64,000 bases of DNA from Butyrivibrio fibrisolvens (lineage in GTDB: Bacteria; Bacillota; Clostridia; Lachnospirales; Lachnospiraceae). The translations under genes and the position numbers were made by a program. This document shows positions 38,804 to 48,370 of the stretch, one piece after another. The stretch spans positions 1,302,001-1,366,000 of the forward strand of contig NZ_CP065800.1 of the NCBI RefSeq assembly GCF_023206215.1, given 5' to 3'. Each line of letters begins with the position of its first letter. The stretch's first letter is position 1. The notes under the pieces were generated by a model. That model was not told the origin of the DNA. It saw only the letters and a list, made by a program, of their open reading frames with translations, and searched no databases.

Positions 38804-40345
38804 ATGCATATTAATAGTGATTTAAAAGATAATAGAGCATTAAATGCAGCAAGAAATACAATAATTGGTTTCATCCAATCTATTCTTGTCACTATTATTC
38901 CTTTTGTGGTTAGAACGATAATGGCAAATATATTAGGGGCAGAATATCTTGGTTTAAATAGTGTATATATGTCAATTATGCAGGTTCTGAATCTAGCAGA
39001 ACTTGGATTTGGATCAGTGATAGTCTTTTTTTTGTATAAGCCTGCAGCTTATGGAGATGAAGAACTTGTTGCTTCATATATGATATTTCTTAAGCGAATA
39101 TATCAATGCATAGGGTTGGGTATAATTATATGTGGAATGCTGGTTCTTCCTTTTTTAAATAGAATAGTCGGAACAGAGGCGCCAAGTGATGTAAATATAC
39201 ATTTATTATTTATACTATTTACTATGGGATCGGCTGTTGCTTACTTTATGTTTCCGGAGATAGGGATTTATTTTACAGCGTACCAGAGAAATGATTTGAA
39301 TTATTCAATTACTATTATATCATGGGGCTGTACTTATATTATACAGATTATAGGAATTTTATTATTTAGAAGCTATTATATTTATGTATTGTCTGTTGCT
39401 TTACAGGCGTTTTTGTGCGGAATATTAAGAATCCGAATAGGAAACAAGGCTCTGAAGCTTGAGAAAGTAGCAAAACATCTATCTTTGAAAGAAAAAAAAG
39501 ATATTTATAACCGTACAAAAGCTATGATTGGTCATACAATAGATGTGCAGCTAATTAATGGTGTTGATAGTATTGTAATATCAGCACAGTGTGGACTAAC
39601 TGCAGTGGCAATATATGGGAACTATTTTTATGTGTTTGCGGCAGCTATGATGATTGCTGATGTTATATATCAAGCAGTTCAGGCTAGTATCGGTAATGCT
39701 ATAGCTATAGAGAAAAGTAGTGATAATTATAGTAGATTTAGATGTATGTTTTGGATGAGCAGTTGTCTTGGTGGAATTATTAGCATAGTCATGCTGTCTA
39801 CATATCAGATATTCATGAGGCTATGGATGCCACAACTGATTGATTCTAGCAATCTTTATATAATTATATGTATTTATTTTTATATTTCACAGCTTAGAAA
39901 AACAACAACTTTATTTAAGAATGCTGGGGGGATGTGGGAAGATGATAAGCTCAAACCATATATTGCTATGATTGTAAATTTTGCATTAGATATTGCTCTT
40001 GTTGCAAAAATTGGAATAAGCGGTGTTGTTTTTGCTTCTATTATAACTATAGTTATAATAGAAATTCCTTGGGAGACATATATTATTTTTCATAATTATT
40101 TTCATTTGAATGGATGGAAATATATAATGGAAATGATTTTGTACAGTTGCATTAATTTGTTTTTAGCAGTTATCTCAAAGATGATTGTGGGTTTTGTTGT
40201 AGAAGGATCAAGTGTTGAATCGTTTGTTTTAAGTGGGATAATTAGTATTTCTTGCACTCTAGTTGGTTATTTATTATTCTTTTCCAGGACAGAAGTATTT
40301 CATGTATGGAAGAAAATAATAGTAGAAATGAAAAAGAATAAATAA
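38804..40345 (+). CDS. Wzx-type oligosaccharide flippase
   Basis: A protein of about 513 residues from MHINSDLKDNRALN; an upstream in-frame TTG at 38786 is less likely. About 12 to 14 helices are present, and NTIIGFIQSILVTIIPFVVR followed by LGAEYLGLNSVYMSIMQVLN is typical of MOP flippases in Firmicute glycan loci. It would export the lipid-linked repeat unit. It is longer than the flippase at 5.7 kb (422 residues) and not a recent copy, which suggests two different glycan systems in the locus. Confidence 0.87.
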   Translation: MHINSDLKDNRALNAARNTIIGFIQSILVTIIPFVVRTIMANILGAEYLGLNSVYMSIMQVLNLAELGFGSVIVFFLYKPAAYGDEELVASYMIFLKRIYQCIGLGIIICGMLVLPFLNRIVGTEAPSDVNIHLLFILFTMGSAVAYFMFPEIGIYFTAYQRNDLNYSITIISWGCTYIIQIIGILLFRSYYIYVLSVALQAFLCGILRIRIGNKALKLEKVAKHLSLKEKKDIYNRTKAMIGHTIDVQLINGVDSIVISAQCGLTAVAIYGNYFYVFAAAMMIADVIYQAVQASIGNAIAIEKSSDNYSRFRCMFWMSSCLGGIISIVMLSTYQIFMRLWMPQLIDSSNLYIIICIYFYISQLRKTTTLFKNAGGMWEDDKLKPYIAMIVNFALDIALVAKIGISGVVFASIITIVIIEIPWETYIIFHNYFHLNGWKYIMEMILYSCINLFLAVISKMIVGFVVEGSSVESFVLSGIISISCTLVGYLLFFSRTEVFHVWKKIIVEMKKNK

Positions 40346-40404
40346 AAATACAGAAAAATGAAAGGGAAGTATGATATTTTTTATTAATATCAAACAAGAA
40401 ACTA

Positions 40405-41408
40405 ATGAAGTATAATATATTGTATTGTTCTAATGAGGCATATTCACCGAAACTGGTTTGTTCGCTTTTATCATTACTGGATTCTAACCAGGATATACTA
40501 AAAGAAATTCATATATTTATTAGAACGAATGATTTTTCAGATGATACGATTAATAGATTTTATACTATCATATCGGAATATGGTATGGACAGTAAGCAAC
40601 TAAATGTCGTATTCACAGATGAATTAGAAAGCAAATTGAAAGATTGGCACATGAAAACGTTTAAGGGGTCATACATGTGCTATTACAAACTGTTCGGAAT
40701 AGATGAATTGCTTGATGGAGAATATTTAGATAGGATTTTGGTTATAGATGCAGATACTTTGGTTTTAGATTCACTAAAGGAATTATATTATACTGATTTA
40801 GATGGCTGCCCTGTGGGGGCAGTGAAGGAATTTCCAACAGAAAAAAATCATCATGCAGATGGTGTTGTAGAGTATAATACGGGAGTACTTTTATTTGACC
40901 TCGAAAAATATAAACGATATAACATTGAATGGCTATTTCGCGAAGCAGTAAACAGAATCGATGATAGGGAATGGTATACAGGAGACCAACTAGTATTTGC
41001 CGAAGCTTTATATGAAAAAAAATACATTAAAAAGCTCGATTTAAAATATAATTTTATTATGAACCAACTCCCATTTAGCTATAATGAGTTCTGTTACTAT
41101 CGTGATTTGAAAGATGGGGATTATTATAATAGGAATATATATGAAGTTGCTAGATCAATCCCACAATTATTCATCTCATTTCAGGAACTTTTATTCTTTC
41201 TCCCTGGCTGTACGAAAGCAGAGGATGGATAAAAGAAAAATGGAAATATTATATTGATAAGAGTAAATGGAAAGAAACGGGGATTGAAATTTATTCACAT
41301 GTCAATTTTAAAACTATCGTAATATATAGAATTATGAGTATTTTCAACTTATTGCCAAGAACATTATTTATAAAGGTTGTTCGATATATTTGGCTAAAAC
41401 AAAAGTAG
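40405..41408 (+). pseudogene. GT8 family glycosyltransferase, frameshifted near C-terminus
   Basis: The main frame gives NILYCSNEAYSPKLVCSLLS and RILVIDADTLVLDSLKELYY (DxD), followed by EYNTGVLLFDLEKYK, all GT8 landmarks. The frame goes wrong after base 41157 and stops at 41232. Inserting one A there (TCAATCCC to TCAAATCCC) yields ARSNPTIIHLISGTFILSPW and continues to TAG 41406-41408, a 334-residue protein with the usual C-terminal HxxG motif. The expected role is a retaining sugar transfer in the cytosol. Confidence 0.82.
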
Positions 41409-41790
41409 GAACTTATCGTTATTAAATGGCAATGTTCGCTTTGCATAAAAGAGCAGATTATGATAAATAATACAAGTTCATGTGATTATTACTGTTATAG
41501 AGAAAGATATTAACGTAATAAAAAATGAAGCTATGAATTTTTAGAGTTTGAAGAACTTTCTTCATAAGCTACAGTGAATTGCTATGCTCCAAGACGGATA
41601 TATTTAGTCTTTTTTGAAGTCGATAATACGTGTAGATTCTTTTTTCCTATGTAGTGTTTAGTATCATGATGAGAACTAACGTTAGATAACATAAGATAAT
41701 CATCACAGAGATGGAGTTACGCCTTAAGTATAGCCCTTTAAGTAATAGCGTTATTAGCTTCATTCTGCGTTCGCGCGTAATTATACCGTA

Positions 41791-41859
41791 AGTCCTCATC
41801 CATGAGTACCTGATATCAAAAATCCCCGCATTGCTGCAGGAATTTGGATACATATATAT
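41791..41859 (+). repeat. Dispersed 69-bp repeat, copy A
   Basis: It begins AGTCCTCATCCATGAGTACC and ends GGATACATATATAT. The same sequence with about ten differences is at 48132-48199. It lies beside the end of the IS66 transposase remnant, so it may be an IS66 terminal segment. Confidence 0.7.
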
Positions 41860-42540
41860 GCACATTGAAAATTTAAGACTTTTTAAATCTGCTTGGGCAT
41901 TTGTCTTGGACATTTTTTGACCAGGGAAGAAGGACATCTAGGTACTTAGTATCTTTATCATCCTAATGTTTTGGAATCTCTGATAGTAAGAGGTTGAAGT
42001 ATTCGTAGGTGTTTATGGCATTAGCTTTAGTTGTTCAGCAATGCTGAATATCATGGCACTTGCTTTTGCTACGTTATCAGACTTTATTAGTACGAAATTC
42101 TTTCTGACGATGGTGAAGGCGCGTATAGCCTGTTTGCTGGTTTATTGTCCATAGGGATTCTTCCATCGGCCAGAATGTAAAAAGACATTACCACGATATA
42201 AAAATTTGCTTGATATTTATAGTCAAAAACCTGCGATGAAATTTTTCCTGATTTATGCTGTAAGCCAGAGCTTTATCGATGGTGCTATTATGGGTGACTT
42301 GACTGTACTTGAGTTTTACCCACTAAAAATAGGCATCGATTTTGTCCTTAAGAACAAGCTGACAATGCTTTTTACAGTCTGTGTTTGACAGGTCGTCAAA
42401 GCCGTTATCTAGATGCATTATCTTAGTTATCATCGAGTATGCTTCAGCAGCAATGTAATCTTTTGTAGCTTTGGTATCTAACGATTTTATCAACTCGTCA
42501 AATGAGTGTTTGTAATGTATCTTATCTTAGAACTGGAATA
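41860..42540 (-). pseudogene. IS66 family transposase (TnpC) C-terminal remnant
   Basis: Read on -, with several frame changes, successive pieces match the IS66 C-terminus: AIRAFTIVRKNFVLIKSDNV, ASAMIFSIAEQLKLM, NTYEYFNLLLSEIPKH and KYLDVLLPWSK. The order is correct and the end lies near 41880. Earlier parts (SMITKIMHLDNGFDDL, STIDKALAYSINQEKF) are weaker. There are at least four stops or shifts, so it is long dead. Confidence 0.7.
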
Positions 42541-42800
42541 ATGTGAACTTCCGCGATAATTACAACTCTTGGCAGTCAAAATGAGAGAAAAAATTGAAAA
42601 AAGCTTGATATTATATTGGTTTTGCTTGATTTTTAGTAGAATGATAATTGTTACTTTACTCGTAATCTTAATATAGCTATAGAGAAAAATAGCAATAATT
42701 GAAAATGGGTGAAGTTGTATGATTGTTGTGTTATAATATACAAGTTATTTGCTATTTGTTTCATTATATGTTTTGAATAAATTATAAACAGAGGATTGAT

Positions 42801-43741
42801 ATGCGAAAAAAAGAGTATTAGTAACAGGTGGAGCAGGATTTCTAGGATCGCACCTATGTGACAGATTATTAAAAGATGGTAATGACGTTATCTGCGTTGA
42901 TAACTTATTTACCGGAAGTAAAGATAACATCAGACATCTGCTGGATAATCCGTACTTTGAATTTATACGACATGACGTGATACAGCCGGTATTTGTAGAA
43001 TGTGACCAGATATACAATCTTGCATGTCCGGCAAGTCCTATTCAGTATCAGAGAGACCCGATATATACTACAAAAACATCAATTTATGGAGCTTTTAATG
43101 CATTAGGTCTTGCTAAGCGTACAGGCGCAAGGATACTTCAGTCTTCTACATCGGAAGTGTATGGAGATCCAGAGTGTAATCCACAGCCCGAAAGTTACAG
43201 AGGATGCGTTAATACTATAGGACCTCGTTCTTGTTATGATGAAGGAAAGAGAGTAGCAGAAACTTTATTCTTTGATTATCATAGACAGCATGGTGTTGAT
43301 ATTAAAGTTATGAGAATATTCAATACATATGGTCCTAGGATGGATATAGGCGATGGTAGAGTTGTATCTAACTTTATCGTGCAGGCTCTTAAGGGAGAAG
43401 ATATAACTATCTATGGTGATGGAAGTCAGACTAGAAGTTTCTGCTATGTAGATGATCTGATTGAAGGAATGGTCAGATTGATGAATAGTAGAGAAGGATT
43501 TACAGGTCCTGTTAATATCGGTAATCCGGGAGAATTTACTATTAAGCAGCTTGCAGAGATGGTTATAGATCTTACCGGTTCTAAGTCTAAACTAATTTAT
43601 ATGGATCTGCCTATGGATGATCCGACTCAGAGAAAACCTGATATTTCATTGGCGCAGAAGGAACTTACATGGGAGCCTACGATCCCGCTTCGAGAAGGTC
43701 TTATTAAAACAATAGAGTACTTTAAAGGTGTAGTCGAATGA
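42801..43741 (+). pseudogene. uxs: UDP-glucuronate decarboxylase (UDP-xylose synthase), frameshift in codons 3-5
   Basis: An SDR-family NAD-dependent enzyme: the Rossmann motif [17 protein letters not shown], the active-site STSEVYGDP and [11 protein letters not shown] (YxxxK), with SPIQYQRDP typical of UXS. It would convert UDP-glucuronate to UDP-xylose. ATG at 42801 follows AGAGG, but reading ATGCGA plus A7 leads to TAG after six codons. One more A gives [11 protein letters not shown] and a 313-residue protein of normal length. No alternative start keeps the NAD site; ATG at 42977 would remove it. The body has no other lesion, so a sequence error, phase switching or slippage are all possible. 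Confidence 0.85.
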
Positions 43742-43817
43742 TCCCATTAACAAAGAAGAAATCCTTTTTTCTACTCTGAGGATTTGAAGCTTACGTCAAC
43801 GAATACTAAATGTATGC

Positions 43818-43861
43818 TATAATCTAGATGTTCAGTAATTATATCTGAACATCTATTTTTT
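43818..43861 (+). promoter_or_regulatory. Extended -10 promoter followed at once by a terminator-like hairpin
   Basis: TGCTATAAT (TATAAT at 43818-43823) is followed 2 bases later by a perfect 10-bp stem AGATGTTCAG/CTGAACATCT with a 9-base loop and then T7. The hairpin may end transcripts from the decarboxylase gene, while the -10 drives the kinase fusion. The same arrangement is at 48971-49010. The next gene's ribosome site GAAAGGAA follows. Confidence 0.5.
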
Positions 43862-43876
43862 TCGAAAGGAATTATT

Positions 43877-45811
43877 ATGAATAAAAATAAAATTAATCTT
43901 TTTGTTCCTGGACGTTTATGTATTATCGGTGAACATAGCGACTGGGCAGGCATTCATAGAATGACTAATGCTGATATAGTACCTGGTCAGGCAATTGTTA
44001 CAGGTATTGAGCAGGGAATATATGCAACTGTAGAGAAGTCAGATAAATTTATAGTTGAAAGCCCTCTTCCTATGTATCATGGGGAGTCCCTATCTTGTGA
44101 TATGGATACCGATAAACTACTGGAAGTTGCCTATAATGGTGGCTTCTTCTCCTATGTTGCTGGAGTAGCATCTTATGTGAATGAGAACTATCACGTAGAA
44201 GGGCTTAAGATCACAATCACCAAGATGGATCTTCCGATCAAGAGCGGTCTTTCAAGTAGCGCTGCTATTTGTGTTCTTGTAGCCAGGGCGTTTAACAGGA
44301 TGTACAATCTTCATCTTAATACTATGGGAGAAATGCGAATTGCCTATAATGGAGAGCAGAGAACCCCTTCGAGATGCGGTAGATTAGATCAGGCCTGTGC
44401 ATATGGTGTTAATCCCGTTAGGATGTTTTTTGACGGAACAGAAGTAAGTGTCAAGACTCTTACTGTTAAGTCACCGTTATATTTTGTAGTAGCTAATCTT
44501 AATGCAGGCAAAGACACTGTTAAGATACTTGCAGATCTTAATAAGTGCTTCCCGTTTGCTCAGAATGACACTGAGAATAGTGTTCAGGAAGCGCTAGGCA
44601 GAGACAATGTTGTTTTTATAGACAGGGCTTGTCAGGCTATTGAAAAAGGTGATGTCAAAGCTCTTGGTCAGGTAATGATTGATTTCCAGCATAATTTTGA
44701 CAAGAAAGTCGCACCAGCTTGTCCAGAACAGCTTACAGCACCTGTTCTTCATGAGATATTAGAAGATGAAGCAATTAGAAGTTTATCTTATGGTGCAAAA
44801 GGTGTTGGCTCGCAGGGTGATGGAACAGTTCAGTTCCTTGCAAAGGATGAAGAGAGTCAGAAGAAGATAATAGAATATCTTAAGAATGAAAAGAATATGG
44901 AAGGCTTTCCTCTTACATTAAAGCCTAAGAAGGCTGTAAGAAAGGCTATTATACCTGTTGCAGGATTTGGCACAAGATTATTCCCTGCTACTAAAGCTAT
45001 TAAGAAGGATTTCTTCCCAATTCTTGATACAGATGGAATATTAAAACCTGTACTATTGATACTGCTTGAACAGCTTGTAGAAGCTGATATCGAGGATATT
45101 TGCTTAGTAATAGGTGAGGAAGAGCGTCCGCTATACGATATGTTTTTTGCTAGACTATCATCAGAAAATTATGACAAGCTATCTGATGATAAGAAGTATT
45201 ATCAGAATCTACTGATGAGTCTTGCACGTAGAATAACCTATGTATACCAAAAGGAGAGAAAAGGTTTTGGTCATGCAGTATATCAGTGCAGAGAGTTTAC
45301 TAATGGAGAACCGGTTCTGCTTCTTCTTGGGGATATGATTTATAGATCTAATACTTCACAGAACTGCATGCAGCAGATGATTGATGCTTATGAGAACTGC
45401 GGAATGCCTATGATAAGCATGCATACAGTTGATCCTGAAGAAGTAGTTCACTATGGTATCATGCATGGCCAGTGGGAAAATAGCGATCAAAGGTTTCTGA
45501 AACTTGATGAGATCAAGGAAAAGCCTACTGTTGACTATGCTAGGGAATATCTTAACGTGGCAACAAGAGAATCCGAAGAGAACTATTATGCGGTCTTCGG
45601 ACAGTATATTCTTACACCGGAAGTCTTTGAGAATCTTGAGAAGAATATAAAGAATAATTTATTAGAGAATAATGAGATACAGCTTACAACAGCACTTGAA
45701 CAGACAAGATCATCAAGTGGTATGATGGGACTTGTAATAGACGGTAAATCTTATGATGTGGGACTTCCACAGGCTTATGTCAAGACGGTAAGTGAGTATG
45801 GAGAGAGATGA
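43877..45811 (+). CDS. Bifunctional sugar-1-kinase (GHMP) / nucleotidyltransferase (GalU-like) fusion
   Basis: A protein of 644 residues with two enzymes in one chain. Residues 1 to about 345 are a GHMP kinase: LFVPGRLCIIGEHSDWAG at the start, PIKSGLSSSAAICVL near 118 (ATP loop) and GAKGVGSQGDG near 310. Residues about 352 to 644 are a GalU-type nucleotidyltransferase: IIPVAGFGTRLFPATKAIKK near 357 and LLLLGDMIYR near 482. The fusion would phosphorylate a free sugar at C1 and activate it to a UDP- (or other NDP-) sugar, as FKP does for fucose. With the decarboxylase beside it, glucuronate or a related sugar is a plausible substrate, but this is inference. It overlaps the next gene by 4 bases. 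Confidence 0.85.
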   Translation: MNKNKINLFVPGRLCIIGEHSDWAGIHRMTNADIVPGQAIVTGIEQGIYATVEKSDKFIVESPLPMYHGESLSCDMDTDKLLEVAYNGGFFSYVAGVASYVNENYHVEGLKITITKMDLPIKSGLSSSAAICVLVARAFNRMYNLHLNTMGEMRIAYNGEQRTPSRCGRLDQACAYGVNPVRMFFDGTEVSVKTLTVKSPLYFVVANLNAGKDTVKILADLNKCFPFAQNDTENSVQEALGRDNVVFIDRACQAIEKGDVKALGQVMIDFQHNFDKKVAPACPEQLTAPVLHEILEDEAIRSLSYGAKGVGSQGDGTVQFLAKDEESQKKIIEYLKNEKNMEGFPLTLKPKKAVRKAIIPVAGFGTRLFPATKAIKKDFFPILDTDGILKPVLLILLEQLVEADIEDICLVIGEEERPLYDMFFARLSSENYDKLSDDKKYYQNLLMSLARRITYVYQKERKGFGHAVYQCREFTNGEPVLLLLGDMIYRSNTSQNCMQQMIDAYENCGMPMISMHTVDPEEVVHYGIMHGQWENSDQRFLKLDEIKEKPTVDYAREYLNVATRESEENYYAVFGQYILTPEVFENLEKNIKNNLLENNEIQLTTALEQTRSSSGMMGLVIDGKSYDVGLPQAYVKTVSEYGER

Positions 45812-46758
45812 TGGACAGGAAGAAGATAGATATAGTTATTCCTTGTTTTAATGAATCAAAATGTGTTGACCTTATATATAAGGCTCTAAAGAAGCTTTTT
45901 GAAAGCGAACTAAGTGGTTTTGATTGGAGCATTCTTTATATAGATGATGGAAGTCAGGACGATACTTTAGAGCATATAGTAGGGCTTTCTAATAGCGATA
46001 ATAGTCATGTAAGGTATATCTCTTTTGCCAGAAATTTTGGTAAGGAGTCTGCTATATATGCAGGTCTTGAGAATGTAGATGGTGACTATGTGGCTCTTAT
46101 GGATGCCGATCTTCAGCATCCACCGCATCTGCTGGTGGAGATGCTACATGCAATTGAAGATGAAGGTTATGACTGTGCTACAGCTAGGAGAGTTAAGAGG
46201 GAGAAGGAATCTAAAGTTCGTAATTTTATGTCTAACGCTTTCTATAAAGTGATTAATTGGGCTACAGGCATGAAGCTGGCTCCTGGCATGACTGATTACA
46301 GACTTATGAAAAAGCAGGTCGCTGAAGCTATTGTATCTATGAGAGAGCACGAGCGTTTTATCAAGGGTATCTATTCTTGGATAGGCTTTAGATCTAAGTG
46401 GATTGAGTACGAGAACGTAGAACGCGTAGAGGGCGATAGTAAGTGGAATTATAGAGGATTGTGGAATTATGCTAAGACCGGTATTATTGCATTTGCAACC
46501 ACACCTCTAAGAGCTGTTATATATTTGGGATTTCTTGTAATAGGTATATCATTTGTATATGCAATTAGATTGTATATCATGTCTGTTACAGGTACTCGCC
46601 CATGGCAGGATACGACTACTATTATATTACTGTTGCTATTTCTTGGAGGCGTGATTATCTTGCTTCTTGGGGTTATTGGGGAGTATCTGGCTAGGATTTA
46701 TATGGAGGTCAAGAATAGACCGATTTATATTGCTAAGGAGAAAAAGTTGGATAAGTAG
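45808..46758 (+). CDS. GT2 family polyprenyl-phosphate glycosyltransferase (GtrB/ArnC-like)
   Basis: A protein of 316 residues. IDIVIPCFNESKCVDLIYKA, ILYIDDGSQDDT and VALMDADLQHPP are GtrB-type GT2 motifs, and MTDYRLMKKQVAEAI with FIKGIYSWIGF continue the core. Two C-terminal helices (AVIYLGFLVIGISFVYAI and TIILLLLFLGGVIILLL) anchor it. It would load a sugar on polyprenyl phosphate for a GT-C partner. The start ATG overlaps the kinase fusion stop, so the two are coupled and may supply and use the same UDP-sugar. A near-identical broken copy lies at 49.0 kb. Confidence 0.9.
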   Translation: MMDRKKIDIVIPCFNESKCVDLIYKALKKLFESELSGFDWSILYIDDGSQDDTLEHIVGLSNSDNSHVRYISFARNFGKESAIYAGLENVDGDYVALMDADLQHPPHLLVEMLHAIEDEGYDCATARRVKREKESKVRNFMSNAFYKVINWATGMKLAPGMTDYRLMKKQVAEAIVSMREHERFIKGIYSWIGFRSKWIEYENVERVEGDSKWNYRGLWNYAKTGIIAFATTPLRAVIYLGFLVIGISFVYAIRLYIMSVTGTRPWQDTTTIILLLLFLGGVIILLLGVIGEYLARIYMEVKNRPIYIAKEKKLDK

Positions 46759-47028
46759 TCATGTTTAACATTATTTTCTCGTTTAAGTTTTTGTTATGCG
46801 AATGTTCAACACAAAAAAATGAAGTTCAAGAAACTGCTACATAAACATTCTGGAATTGACAGTAGATAGTATTGGATATTTGAAAGAACTTTGTTACTAA
46901 CGTTGGCTCTGCTGGTATTAAATAATTCATATGTATATAATAATGGAATTAATGTTTGAATGTTAGATTATTCCTTAATTTGTGTCAAACAATAAGACTA
47001 GTTAGACTGATTGGTGGAAGATTGCATA

Positions 47029-47136
47029 ATGATGAAAACAAATAATAGAATTGGTACTATAAATGGTATGAAGGGTTGGATTATTTTTGTTATTGTAATA
47101 TATCATACATATAACAATATGTATCATTACATCTAA
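47029..47136 (+). pseudogene. Acyltransferase-3 N-terminal stub
   Basis: 35 codons starting MMKTNNRIGTINGMKGWIIF and continuing VIVIYHTYNN, the typical first helix with conserved His of acyltransferase-3 proteins, then TAA. The rest of the gene is absent; the next bases belong to another gene's end. It marks a deletion junction. Confidence 0.55.
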
Positions 47137-47140
47137 AAAC

Positions 47141-47335
47141 CCGCTAAAGACGGTTCCGATAAAATCTAATCCAGTAGAAATAAAGTATATTAACGGAGAT
47201 GAACCGATCGGAGTGTTTGTTCCGGCTGGAGACTATAGATTGGGTGATGCGCCTTTACCTTGTACTATGACGTATGATGAAAATGTCTTTCTTTTTGATT
47301 CAAATGATATAGGGAAAGGCTTTTATTCGAAATAA
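47141..47335 (+). pseudogene. C-terminal fragment of an unrecognised protein
   Basis: 64 open codons to TAA at 47333-47335, including VEIKYINGDEPIGVFVPAGD and CTMTYDENVFLFDSNDIG. Part of it recurs at 29712-29804. The open frame without a start and the repeated occurrence show it is the end of a gene once present at two places. I cannot name the family. Confidence 0.5.
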
Positions 47336-47362
47336 TTAGGTTAAACATGGAGAGACATTAAA

Positions 47363-48058
47363 ATGGATATGAAGAATTACAAGCTTTCAGTAGTTATACC
47401 TTGTTATAATGAAAAAGATAGTATTACAAAAATAATAGATAAGGTATTGATGGCTCCTATCGATAATAAGGAGATTATAGTCGTTGATGATCTTAGCAAT
47501 GATGGAACTAGAGAGGTTCTTGAACGAGATATTAAGCCGTTGGTGAGTAAAATTGTATATCATGAAGAAAATTCAGGTAAGGGAGGTGCACTGCGTACAG
47601 GATTTGCACATGCTACAGGGGATGTTGTAATAATACAAGATGCTGATCTAGAATATGACCCTAATGAATACCAGAAGGTAGTAGAGCCTATAATTAAAGG
47701 TGAATGTGATGTGTGTTATGGCTCAAGATTTTTAGGTCAGCAAGCGAAGGGCTATTTTTCTAATCGGATAGCTAACAAAGTTCTTACTAAAATTTCCAAT
47801 TTATTTACTAGCCAGAAACTTACAGATATGGAAACGTGTTATAAGTGTTTTAAGAGGGAAATAATACAAAAAGTTGATATTAAAGAAAATCGTTTTGGAT
47901 TTGAACCAGAGATTACTGCAAAAGTTTCTAATATGGGTATTAAGATAAAAGAAGTTCCTATTTCATATTATCCTAGAACAAATGAAGAGGGGAAGAAGAT
48001 AGGAATTAAGGATGGATTTAGGGCTATTTATTGTATATGGAAATACAGAAAAGGATGA
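47363..48058 (+). CDS. GT2 family, DPM1-like polyprenyl-phosphate glycosyltransferase
   Basis: A 231-residue protein. KLSVVIPCYNEKDSITKIID, IIVVDDLSNDGT and VIIQDADLEYDPNEY are the DPM1-type motifs, and GYGSRFL-like CYGSRFLGQQ and TDMETCYKCFKREI complete the fold. There is no C-terminal membrane anchor. It would make a polyprenyl-phosphate-linked sugar. GGAGAGACATTAAA precedes ATG. It is intact and stands alone between degraded stretches. Confidence 0.88.
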   Translation: MDMKNYKLSVVIPCYNEKDSITKIIDKVLMAPIDNKEIIVVDDLSNDGTREVLERDIKPLVSKIVYHEENSGKGGALRTGFAHATGDVVIIQDADLEYDPNEYQKVVEPIIKGECDVCYGSRFLGQQAKGYFSNRIANKVLTKISNLFTSQKLTDMETCYKCFKREIIQKVDIKENRFGFEPEITAKVSNMGIKIKEVPISYYPRTNEEGKKIGIKDGFRAIYCIWKYRKG

Positions 48059-48131
48059 TGTGTAGTTTATCGGAATTTGTTAATTGATAATAACTAATAT
48101 CAATAGTTTGTATTGGTGTTGAAATGACGAA

Positions 48132-48199
48132 AGTCCTCATCTATGAGTACTTGATATCAAAAATACTCGTTTTTTGCAGGAATTTGGATACATATATAT
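48132..48199 (+). repeat. Dispersed repeat, copy B
   Basis: It matches 41791-41859 with about ten differences (AGTCCTCATCTATGAGTACT at the start, GGATACATATATAT at the end). It stands apart from any IS66 coding remnant here. Confidence 0.7.
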
Positions 48200-48370
48200 T
48201 TACTTTGTAAGTGAAACAGTACTAATCACGAAGCACAGTTTGGCAGACTAACAAATTCCGGTTGGAAGCATTGGAAAGAGTAGCAGAATGGAATAACGCC
48301 CTATATATATTTGAGAAATTATCTCAAGGATATGGTTGCATTAACAGGTACGTATAGTTGAGTATATGCA

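Larger units (their letters stand above)
41409..42780. other. Long gene-poor stretch containing IS66 debris
   Basis: About 1370 bases without an intact gene. Bases 41409-41790 show nothing recognisable. 41791-41859 is one copy of a dispersed repeat, and 41860-42540 is a broken IS66 transposase on -. 42541-42780 is AT-rich and probably carries the leader of the decarboxylase gene. Confidence 0.6.
46759..47362. other. Intergenic stretch with two gene fragments
   Basis: About 600 bases between two GT2 genes. Bases 46759-47028 are AT-rich with nothing recognisable. They are followed by an acyltransferase N-terminal stub (47029-47136) and a C-terminal fragment of an unknown protein (47141-47335), listed separately. 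Confidence 0.6.

Noticed and set aside
42977..43741. Decarboxylase gene starting at ATG 42977
   Set aside because: That start removes the NAD-binding GGAGFLG motif, whose coding sequence lies intact just upstream in the same frame.
43826..43861. Riboswitch or peptide-leader attenuator before the kinase fusion
   Set aside because: The hairpin begins within 2 bases of the -10 box and there is no room for an aptamer or leader peptide.
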